Source: Callaeas wilsoni (taxonomy: Eukaryota; Chordata; Aves; Passeriformes; Callaeidae). From it: 64,000 nucleotides of DNA. The DNA is taken from positions 186,001 to 250,000 of the forward strand of contig VWPU01012171.1 of assembly GCA_013398955.1 (NCBI GenBank), in the 5' to 3' direction. The translations under genes and the position numbers were made by a program. The notes beneath the pieces are model-generated. The model did no database searches, was not told the DNA's origin, and saw only the letters and a list, made by a program, of their open reading frames with translations. Positions within the stretch are counted from its first letter, which is position 1, and every line of letters starts with the position of its first letter. Shown here piece by piece: positions 11,801 through 21,714 of this stretch.

Positions 11801-14800
11801 TGTATGACTGTTCTGCAGCAGCCGGTCCCAGCAGTGCAATACAGCAACGCACAGGGAAGCTGATTACAAACTAAAACTTCTCTAGTATGTGGTCACACAC
11901 AGTTCAGCTTAAACAGCTTTCTAGTGAGGAAATCATCTGAGTGGTTTTTATTTTAACTCCCCAAATAATTCCCTGTTGCAGAATGGCTCTCCCTCATCTG
12001 TCCTGGCCAGCCATGTTCTGCAAAAGAGTCCATTGAGTTTTTTGCCCATTTTTACTCACTTCACTTACAGAAGAATGAATTCACTTGAAAGAAAGCAAAT
12101 TCACAGGAAAAAAATCCAGCTGTGTATGCTGACATATGCTCTTCTTTCCAAGTAAAATACAGAGTGGTGGGATATTTATTCATTGTAGAACATAACATAT
12201 AATTGAACTTTTCTGAGGTAAGTGAAAGATCTTTTTTTCCATAAGAAGCAATGACTATAGGAAGCATTTACTTATAGAATTAAAAAAACCCCCTTACTGC
12301 TTTTTCTCAGATGCAGATGCTACAGCAAAAAAATGTTTTCCAGATAATGAAATCAAGATCCAATGTCAGTCATCTTCAACTGCTTTTTTAATGGGAACCT
12401 GCTCTAGTTTCTTATTATTTGACAAATTTCTATCATTCATATTTCTCTGTTGCCAAGAACAAGGCAACTTTACAAATCCATAAAAAAGCAATACATTCCT
12501 CTTTCATGAGCACTCTTTTAGAAAAAGTATTCCTTATTTAAAAGGAGGATGAAATTTTCAGGAGAAGGAAGTGTTTTGACTTGTATGTAAATTTTTTTGT
12601 TTGAAGCCTAATCATTACAGATATATGTTCATGTTTGCCTGCCACACAGGCACAGACCTATTTCTCTGAAATTCAGTGGAAGTGTTACTTTTGACATCTG
12701 TGTTAGCAGGTCTGTTTCTGCCACAGGCAAAGTTCTTAGTGCTGCCAAGTAGTTGTAGTAGTTGTCCCTTACTTCATTTATTAGATCCTGCAAAATTTCT
12801 CTCCTGTTATCCTTGAAAACCTACCTGAAAGAGGTAGATTGAAGTTGTCCTGGCTTGATTTTTACAGAAAAAGAAATGAAAAGAATAATGTGGGGGAGAT
12901 TTGAATTAACTTGTCAAAGAGGCTGAGAATGTGACCCAGAAGAAGAGGGGCAGAGATGTGGAGTGAAACTGGGAAACACATTGGGTTTGGTGGCTAGGAA
13001 AAGCTTAAATAATTTGAGCAAAATAAGGACTACCTGAAGAGAGAGATACTGGAAAAATGTAATTTGACAAGGACATGGGCAGATAAACAGGCTAGAGGTA
13101 TATGAACACTGAGACTGATTCGGAAAGCAAATGGGCACCAAGAACCATGAAGCAAAATGGAAAAAAAAGATCTGAAGAGGTGCTGTAAGAATGGCAGGCA
13201 AATCAGGAGTGGTTTGGGATATAAAATGAAGCCAAGGAGACACAGTGTGGAAAGAATGAGAGAGGAAAATGGAAATGGCAGTGGGTAGGAAAGGGGTGTA
13301 AATGGGGCTAAAACAGAAATAAGGTAAGGTGCTGCAGAGGAGTTAATTGATGTAATGAGTGAAGAGCCGCAAATTGTTAGCTGAGTCTCTGTCACAAATC
13401 CATGTTTATATATGCTTCTGTTCTTCTAAAAGAGACCTTCTTCCAGTATTATCTTTTTGATCTCTGACCTTGGGTATCCATTGGTCACAGCAAAGTCCAA
13501 TTGGGGTGTTTCTATTTTTTTTCTCAGTTTCTTCCTGCTTCAGGTATATTGCCTCATTTACCTACAATTGAGCCATTCCATACTATCCAAACATCTATGG
13601 AAACCCACAACTGCATTTTATCTTTGTGCTTCGGGGATGAATTTAAAGTCTGATCCTATGATCTCTTAGCAGGGACTGTCCATTCCTTGTCCTCCTGGTC
13701 ACTTTTTCCCGGTTTTCCTGCCAGTTACGTCTAACATAGCTTTTGTTTGTGCAGCACCACAAACAATTCTGTCTGCACAAAGCACTGGTGGTGGGTAAGG
13801 AGGACTGTGTGGGGGGCAGATGAGTGCCAGGCAGAAATGCCTCAATTAACACCGCTGTTTATACAGCCTCACCCCAGCAGAAGTCCCATGGTAGGTCAGT
13901 GTACAGATACCAAAGCAGATAAAATGTTCCTAAATATGGTACAGAACATATTCCCATTGATTTCAGTGGGGGTCAACAAAATGCTTTTCCTCATGTGGAA
14001 TGTGACCTTGCAGACCAAGCATTTTGGATGTTTCACTGTGCTCCGGTACCAAAAAATAAATTTAAAAGGCATTGTCAAAATGCTTTATCACAACTAATAT
14101 CCAGAATGACAGCCTATTAGGGTTGGTATTAATTCTGTTAATACAGGTAGTGAATGGGTTTAATGACTCCACTCAGCTTTGATGCCAACAATGCAGGTGC
14201 TGATACAATGGCAAGGGACGAATCTTTTCATATATATCTATGCACACATATTAAGCTCCTATGCAGAGAAATTTGTTTATGAAGATGGTGCCTAAATGGC
14301 ATGTGTTTTTGCAGACTGAGAAACAGCTGATGACTCCAGTTCTTTTAATTTAATCTGAAATTATGAAGGTTGGCACTGTTTTCCTTGAACTAATGGGTAA
14401 CTAATCAATTCCTTCAGCTGGTTACAATTATATTTCACTTAGGCACACTACTTTGTTACAAGAAATCTGAACTGAGCTGAACTCTAGCTCTTTTAAATAT
14501 GACAACTTACTGTTGAAAGGAAAGATTTGGTTTTTATCTTTATGTTGTGCTATTTCTTTGAGTTGATTTTTCAAGTAGACTAAAATAGGATTTAAAATCT
14601 AAATTTGGAATCCTATGTTCCTAAGCACATATTAGTGAAAAAAGGTCTAAACAAATTAACAATGCCAAAAAAAAAAAAAAAAGGAAGAAAGCATTGTGAT
14701 TATTTTCCTCTATTTAGCACTTCTAAGGATGCACCTGGAGTACTGTTTTCATTTAAAGGCTTCAGTGTTAGCAACTGGTAGAAACAGTTAGGAGTCTGCA

Positions 14801-17723
14801 AGACATAATGCATGAGGAATTGGACTTGCTTTGACTGATCAGAGAGGCTCTAGGGTTTCCATCCATGCAGTGTTTCAGATCTTGACTGAACATTGTCCTG
14901 TTCAACATGGTCTACCTGTTAAAACATCTGTGCTTTGAAGAGGGGCTTGACCTGGGGATCCCTTCTGAACTTAGTTATTCTGTCATAATATAATGAAACA
15001 ATACTGTTAGGCATAGTTACATCAGCCTATCTCCCATTTATTACCTACATTTTTTAAAATTTGCCTTTAATTATTCAACTGAGGTCCCATTGCCACTTAC
15101 AGGAATAAGTAAGATGCAGATAGTAAATGTTCTTGACTGAACAGTCAGCATTGCTTCCTGAAGCCTCTTCTTTATCACCTCAGCTTTTAAAGACAAAGTA
15201 TCTTGTTATAACGCCTCACTTCTACACTTCTCCTGTATTATCCTGCGTACTGAAGGTAGTAATCTGGGCTTTGATAAAACATATTTTAAAACACTTCAGT
15301 TTTCACATTAACATTTAAGAGGTAGAAAATCCATTAGTCCTATGTTTTGTGTCTTCTCATGATTAGTCATCCTTTCTGCTAAGAACATGAATATAATTTT
15401 TAATTGGAAGGTTTTGGCTTGTGCTGTACAAATGGCAGGGTTTCCATGGCAGTGGGCTACCAGATGCTTTGGGTGGGAGGGGCTGTGAGCTGCCCACGTC
15501 CAGCCACAGCAAGGACCAGGTGCTCCATCACACCCCCAGACTGCAATTACCTGGGAGGGGTGTGCTGAACCATGGCTCAGACACATTTAAGGTATTACAT
15601 GAAGAGCATATGCTTGGAGACAAGATGCTCTTGGGAGGACACATGGAGTAGATGCTTCAGAGATGACTGGAAAGACAACCTGTAATGGAGAGACGTGTAA
15701 CAGCAAGTGTGCTTGTTGGAGAAGGCATTGGTGTTTATTTACATGTTTGTTTGGTTGTTTGCATTTTGTTTGTCCCAATACACAAATCAGAGATTAGAAG
15801 TCTGTGTTAGCTGCTAACAAAAGAAATAAAAATTCCCCCAATTGAGACTCTTTTCCCTATATTTATCTTCTAGCAGTTGACCTTTGCTATTCCCTTCCCT
15901 GTGAAACACAGAATTCTTTAGTATGATATATTTCCTCTCCAGAAAAGGATGCCTAAGTTGCATTCAAACTGACCACAAGCCTTTTAGGTGAATCTATAAA
16001 TATATTAAACTATTGTTGTCTCTGTCACTAGGTCAGCCCTTGAGATGATTAACTGGCCATTGCCTACAGACTTTTTAGTTGCCAATGGTGGAAATGTGGA
16101 CAGAACATTGCGATACTTGTCTATGCTGCTATGCGAGAAGACAAAATAAACTTTCCCCATACTGTTTCCATAGTTATTTAACCCGCCTTCAATAAATTTT
16201 GCAGGGATATGTAATGAAGACCTTATGTTGAGCTCCTAATTCACTACAGTTCCTTCTTCATCTTTTACAATTGTGACTCCTGTCTGTCTCTGTCCCCTGT
16301 AGGGGCTGTACATTTATTTTCCTGAAATTTTGCACTTGTCTGCATTTTTTCAATCATCACAACCTCCAAAATGTTCTAAAACCCTCCCTATGACTGCCTT
16401 ACTCTCATTTACAAATGGAACTTTTCCCTTCTTCACTACTCCCCTCCTTACTCCTTTCTTCCCCTGGTTACCAGTTTCCTTGTGACTACCAGTCTCCATA
16501 AAGAACCAGTGATGACAGTATATGAGAATGCCACAGTCCTGGCTTTGCAAAAAAAGGGGCACTAAGGAATTACATGTTAGTTAATCGAATTTGGCCTCAG
16601 AAAAAATGACTCAAGAAATTATAAAGCTATCTCCACAAAAGATAAAGCAATCAGAATGTAGATAGCCAGAAGACAAAACAAAAATTAGCTGGTGTAGGTT
16701 TGTTGAGGAGAGGTCATATCAAATAAATGTAATTTTCTTTCACGACTAAATATAATTTTTCCCTTTGATAGGGTAAAGGACTAAATAAATAATGGAAAGC
16801 TACTTGTACAATGTGACATAGTCTGAGCTTAATAAGGCTTTCATACTTTTCTGCATGACATTTTCTTAACCTAAGAAAATATGATGCAGTTATAATGATC
16901 ATGACATGAGCACAGATTTGGTTGAAAAATGTATCTCAGAAAGCAGTTATCATTGTCAATCCAAAAAAGATTAAGTTGTGTTTACAGAATAATAATATGG
17001 AGGAGGAAAATAAAATTCAAGGTTTATAATGAAATATAACACCTTTTTAAAAATGCTAGTGCAAATTTTTATCTTTACTGGGAGAACAGAAATATGGCTT
17101 AGGTAAAAGCAATGCTTAAGACCAGATGTCATTCAATTTTCTCTTATTCATTAGATTTGATCAAATTCTTTGCCGAACTTGCCTCTAATCTATGGGACTA
17201 TCTACAAAGGAAAGAAAAAAATCTCGAGGTAGGAAACTACAAATAAAATGTCACTGAAAAAAAATGTATGTGAAAGATGCATACTTGAGAGTTTTACTGT
17301 TTTGTGTGAATTAAATCAGATCAAGAAGCTGAAAAAAATTACTCTTATGATGTAATCATTAGTACTCATTATCCTCATAATGATTTTTAATACACTAAAT
17401 TCAGCATTTCTTGATATTTGGGGATTCTGGTACACTTGTTACAAGAAGGGAAGAAAAGATTATTGTTCTTTGCTAGAAAAAGAAGGGAAATAGGCAAAAG
17501 TAAGCAAAAGCATTCAGTCCTGATGGGAGGGGTAGACATCTGCACTTCATTAGAGGAGAAAACCCTTATAAGAAATGTTTACGTTGGGGAAGAGAACATT
17601 CTTTCTAAATAAACACTGCAACGAGATCTGTTCATACCCTGACCCTGGCTGCCGGGGCCACAAATGAAGGTCTACAAAGAGCCCATTTTGCAGTCACAGT
17701 GCTGCTTTCTTGTATTTTCTTAC
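5896..17723. other. Mostly unique AT-rich DNA with isolated exon-like segments
   Basis: There is no recognisable gene. Contents include a 135-codon plus frame at 6019-6426, a GC-richer patch at 6500-7240, a pyrimidine-rich region with several acceptor-like sites at 10640-10920, a 12-bp palindrome CAATCATGATTG at 11561-11572, a splice-flanked minus segment at 12069-12212, a GC-richer patch at 15421-15600 and a splice-flanked plus segment at 17155-17228. Confidence 0.55.
14667..14682. repeat. Poly(A) tract
   Basis: A run of 16 A. No retrocopy body is recognisable upstream. Similar runs lie at 23364-23378 and 46913-46928. Confidence 0.9.
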
Positions 17724-17824
17724 AAGTTGAAGGTTCTTGAAGACACGGATCCCAGGAGAGGCTCGAAATGAAATCCTTTTGCTGCCCATAACTGTATAGT
17801 GTTTCACAATGTTAAAATTTGCAG
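17724..17824 (-). other. Splice-flanked open segment or conserved 3' UTR block downstream of the candidate last exon
   Basis: On the minus strand this 101-bp segment lies between a strong acceptor (atttttgccttgtcag) and a good donor (CTT|GTAAGAA). One frame is open for 33 codons, containing NFNIVKHYTVMGSKRISF and ending NLQL. It lies about 260 bp downstream of the stop at 18080. It could be a 3' UTR segment of that transcript, an alternative exon, or a conserved noncoding block. Its start phase (two bases completing a codon) does not follow directly from the phase-0 exon end at 21565, so it does not fit simply as the next coding exon. A run of G and C on the acceptor side (about 17850-17885) is unusual for the neighbourhood. 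Confidence 0.25.
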
Positions 17825-18079
17825 CTGACAAGGCAAAAATATTCTCCCTCCTTGGCCCCCCTGGGCCGCCCAAAAAAGCACCCCCTAGAAAGCCACCCCA
17901 AAATGATGTTAGCAAATTAGAAAGTTTTTTCATAAAATTCGTAAAAGTAGGATGCCTTATCATTAACAACATTTCTTAAAGGTGATATCTTTCCATGTGT
18001 TTAATCTCATAGAATTTGAGGTGTTTAGCAGTTAAACATTCCAAAGCAGTTAGTGGTCTAGGACCGTGCTGTGACCACA

Positions 18080-18172
18080 TCACTGAGTGCTGATCATCTC
18101 ATATTTCTGCTCTGAGCGGGAGCCATATTGAGTTGCATTTGAATCAGAGACATCTACTGAAAATCCCAGAGC
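18080..18172 (-). CDS. Candidate terminal coding exon (C-terminal tail and stop), probably same gene as 21565-21714
   Basis: On the minus strand a good acceptor (atcccttaactttctcag) opens a frame of 30 codons that ends in TGA at 18082-18080. The frame starts in phase 0, as needed to follow the exon that ends at 21565. The peptide starts ALGFSVDVSDSN and ends RSEQKYEMISTQ. It is hydrophilic and rich in Ser, Gln, Asp and Glu, as expected for a cytoplasmic tail and unlike random AT-rich translation. If joined, the two exons give an 80-residue C-terminus with one hydrophobic segment. The 3.4-kb intron between them holds an old CR1 repeat. A 30-codon open run after an acceptor can arise by chance, so most of the support comes from the phase match and the composition. 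No product name is offered. Confidence 0.42.
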   Translation of the reverse strand, partial: ALGFSVDVSDSNATQYGSRSEQKYEMISTQ

Positions 18173-19189
18173 CTGAGAAAGTTAAGGGATAAAATTATTG
18201 AGCAAAGGCTGCTTAAAATGAAGGGGGCAACTCCAAACCAATGTGTACTTTCTTCACACATAGTTTTGATTTCCTTAACTCTCCCTTTGATCACTGCAAC
18301 CTCGTTTCATTGTTTTGCAGTGGTGTGCTGGCAAAATGAGGAATGTTCTATGATAGTTCATCTGTTTCCACTTCATGGACAGCCACAAGTGTTTGAGTGG
18401 CTAAGCATTTCCAGTTTGACTAGGAGTTTCTTTCTTGTTTTTGTTCTGCTAACTCAGGTTTTTGGTTTAGTTTTGATTTTTTTTTTCAAATGTTCAGAGA
18501 GAGCATGGGAATTGTATTTATTCAGGTATTAGCTGACACTAGTTTCTTTACAGTTGGACATTTTCCTCTTCTTTCTAACTCATAGCCAGTGATAATTTTA
18601 CCAAGTTTAGGTTGAGGGATACAGATATTATCAGAAATAACTGCTTTTAAAGAACAATATGTATTTTATTGCATATTTCTATATTTATTTATATGGTATA
18701 GCAACACATAGAAATACAATAAAGTAGCTGCCTCAACATAGGAAGTGATGCTATAGATGTTTATAAATGTTAATACAGAGAAGAAGTTGGGAAAGTGTCT
18801 CAAGGTCAGTGGAGATTAATTCAGTTTCCTAGGCTCCTTTCCATCACCTTGTCATGCCCACTTCTGGAGAGCAGTCATGAACAAACCAGCATGGATGTTC
18901 TTACATTCTCTTCTCTACACTTGTAAGATCTTGCTGAGCTGAGCTGTACAACACAGACAAGACAGTCAGACAGACACACACACTTCTTCATGCTATCAGC
19001 GTGGGAGAAACATTTATATGTCTTTAAACATTTTATTTCATCCAGATTCTTAATAGAGAAGTCGGGCTACTCTGGAATGGTGGTTACTCCTTCCACACAT
19101 ATCTTGTTTCAGCCCAGTTATAAGAAAGTCTTAGTTTTGTTCTATCATTGACTGTATCTTTGAGTCTCTGATGTTAAAGATTATCAGAT

Positions 19190-19640
19190 TAGACTGGAAT
19201 AGAGTAGAATTGAAAATTCCAGTTGAAAGGTACCCACTGGGCTAATCTAGTCCAATTGCCTGAGCAATTCAGGGCTCAGCCAAAGTTAAAGCATGTTATT
19301 ATAGAATCTGAGAATCATAGAATTTTTGAGGTTGGAGTAGACCTTTAAGATCATCAAGTCCCACCCAAATTATGGGCATTTTCCAAATGCCTATTGAACA
19401 CTGACAGGCATAGGATATTGACCACCTCTTAGGAAGTCTGTTCCAGTGTTTGACCAGTCCCCATGTAAAGTAATGCTTCCTAATACCAAGTTTGAACCTC
19501 CCCCGACACATCTTTGAAACGTTCTCACACATCCTATCACTGGATGCCAGGTAGGAGAGCTCAGCACCTCCCTCTCTGCTTCTCCTTCTCAGGATCCTGT
19601 ATAGAGCAAAAAGGTCACCCCTCAGCCTCTTTCTCTGTGG
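19190..19640 (-). mobile_element. Old CR1 LINE 3' fragment, interrupted
   Basis: Read on the minus strand this is the 3' end of a CR1 non-LTR retrotransposon. The plus-strand text shows the reverse complement of typical CR1 tail wording: TTCCAGTTGAAAGG, then TCTAGTCCAATTGCCTGAGC, then AAATGCCTATTGAACACTGA, and AGGTCACCCCTCAGCCTCTT near the right end. The minus-strand frame includes VKHWNRLPK, a variant of the conserved VRHWNRLPREV stretch near the end of CR1 ORF2. The copy is diverged and 5'-truncated, as most genomic CR1s are. A second CR1 3' tail seems to sit inside it at about 19299-19368. Confidence 0.75.
19299..19368 (-). mobile_element. Short CR1 3' tail inside the older CR1
   Basis: About 70 bp carry a separate CR1 terminus (repeated ATAGAATCTGAGAATCATAG, then GAGGTTGGAGTAGACC and TTTAAGATCATCAAGTCC on the plus strand). 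They fall exactly where the older element would be continuous from GCATGTTATT to TATGGGCATT. The pentamer ATTAT occurs at both junctions (19298-19302 and 19369-19373) and may be a target duplication. An alternative is that this subfamily naturally carries both segments. Confidence 0.45.
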
Positions 19641-20943
19641 ATTCTTCTTCAGGTTTTAACATTTCCCTCTATTTCCTTCCTTGTCCCATCTCTGTGCCAA
19701 AGAGGCCCAGACTTTTTTTTTATCCCAACAATGATCATTTGATTTGCAGGTTTCAGTGGATAAGCTCTTTAGTGGCAGTTATCCTGCTACTCACTCTGTT
19801 TAGCTGGCACTAGTCCTATACAGTGGTTTACAAGGTGAAGCTTTTGTGCCTGCAATGCCAGCCTCAGTTTTCTTATGAACCAATTTTTTCCTTATGAACT
19901 CCAACAAACAATAGTTTTAACTTGCCTGCAGCCCCTTAAATGGCCTATTTAAAAATGATAGTTGTACATTGACAATATAGTTGTGTTCAGTCCTTGGAGG
20001 GAAAAAACTGTAAACAACTGGCTCTTTTAGGGACTTTAACTGTATCATGTTAAATACAGAGAGATTAACTGTGTCCATGGGCATGCAGAGACTACAGCAA
20101 GAGTTCTCAGTCAACTTCAGCTCACTGAAGTTCTGCCCTAGGAAGAGAAAAAAAAAACACAGAAAGAAAAAAAACCCCAGAAACTGCAATTTTAGACCAC
20201 AGTTAGAGGTCTATAAATGTATATAACACTCTCTTTATATATATCTATTTATCTATCTATAAATGTATATAGAGCAATAAACAAGGGCTGAACTCCTGGG
20301 AGTGGGACTAAAATGCTCTTATGGTCTCTTTTATACTTTTTCAGCCTGTCCACATTACAGAGCTCACATTAATGTTGGTGGAAATCCTGTTCTCATGAGC
20401 TTTGTGAGGTGATGTCCTGGGTGCTGTCTGTTTTCAGTGAGTACTAATGATCCTTCTCTTCCAGTATATTTTAGAAAATCATATTTTCTCCTATGTGTTT
20501 TGTTTGCAGGAGCATCAAAGTGTAGTATTTTGCATCATACTTGTGAAAAGTTGTTGAAGAAAAAACACTTAGCATCCCAAAGAAACAAGAAGAAACAAAT
20601 GTACAAGCTAAAATTACAAAACACCTGCCTTTTAAAAAATTTTGGTAAAAGACAGAATCAACAGGGACTTTTCCTTATGAACCAGCACGGGGCAGTGTTA
20701 TCCGTGCAAACTCAGACCACCTTTACTGGCAGATAAATCAGCACTTGAGTCTGTAAGGTTTAGACATAAACATCTGAACAGACTTGGAACCTCTTGTAAG
20801 TACCTGGCTTGGACAAATAGAGCTACACAGAAAAGACAAAAATTGCCTTCAGCCACAGAATTGAATGTGTTGCTTTGTGTTATGCATTTTAGGAAGCAAA
20901 GAGTGTGTCATAGTAGTTAGGCACAGGCATTCCCAGCTGTAAG

Positions 20944-20989
20944 GATGATTATGATGATGATTATGACAATGATGACAAAGATGATAATT
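20944..20989. repeat. Imperfect GAT/ATG trinucleotide repeat
   Basis: GATGATTATGATGATGATTA followed by GACAATGATGAC units; a degenerate trinucleotide tract. Confidence 0.8.
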
Positions 20990-21564
20990 AACATTGTGTC
21001 CAGTAGCTGAGGATCAAGAAATAGTAAAAGTAGTCTTGTTCAAGCTCATATTAAAAAGGTAATGGAGAGAGGTGTGGGCTGACAGAGGCACTAGGTTTTA
21101 CCAGGTTAGTTTGTATGCATCTTTACAAATGAGATCTTTTTGAAAAAATTACAAGATTTTATAAAGGTAGTAAAAGTGTATAAGTGCAACTTTCAAAAGC
21201 TGTGCTTTATGAGCAGCTTTATTAACTTATTTTGCTTCTAATTGGTGTTAGGGTTCTGTTTAAATATAGCTAAATTTTATCCCTGACTTCAGGAAGGTCT
21301 GCTTATTTCATTACTAACAGATGGCAGCTAAGGTCTGAGTTTAGCCCATTACCGAAGGAATATTTGTAAGCTACCTTCTACAAAAGCATATTCTTGAAAA
21401 GCAGCCAAATAAATTCTGCTTTAGATCCTATGGACATTAAGGCATTTATTTTACACACAGGCCAGGATACTTACATGACAACCATGATCACAGCAGAAAT
21501 GCTAGAAAATGTTTTCCCTGAGCCTTGTTGTGCCTTTAGATGTAGTGGCTAGACAGCTACTCAC

Positions 21565-21714
21565 CTGTAGAATTCGGATGATCAATCTAACACGGTACTT
21601 AGGTACAGTAAGAGTTAGCATTTCGCAGTCACTGTTGATCACCAGAGCGATCACAGGGAAGAGGAAGCCGCCAATGCTGGTGATGAGGGGGAGCTCCTGA
21701 ACTCTCCTGTAGGC
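21565..21714 (-). CDS. Candidate internal coding exon of an unidentified membrane-type protein
   Basis: Read on the minus strand, this 150-bp segment is preceded by a pyrimidine-containing acceptor (ctttatcctctaacag) and followed by a strong donor (CAG|GTGAGTAG). It is exactly 50 codons and phase 0 at both ends. Only one of the three minus frames is open; the other two meet TGA. Third positions are G or C in 31 of 50 codons, although the surroundings are AT-rich, and several CpGs are kept. The peptide begins AYRRVQE, continues with a hydrophobic run LPLITSIGGFLFPVIALVI that could be one membrane helix (about residues 8-27), then NSDCEMLTLTVP and a basic end YRVRLIIRILQ. I do not recognise the family. 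The next exon-like segment in the same direction is 18080-18172, and the phases agree. The plus-strand frame over the same bases has no splice context and is taken as its shadow. A membrane role is inference only. Confidence 0.55.
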
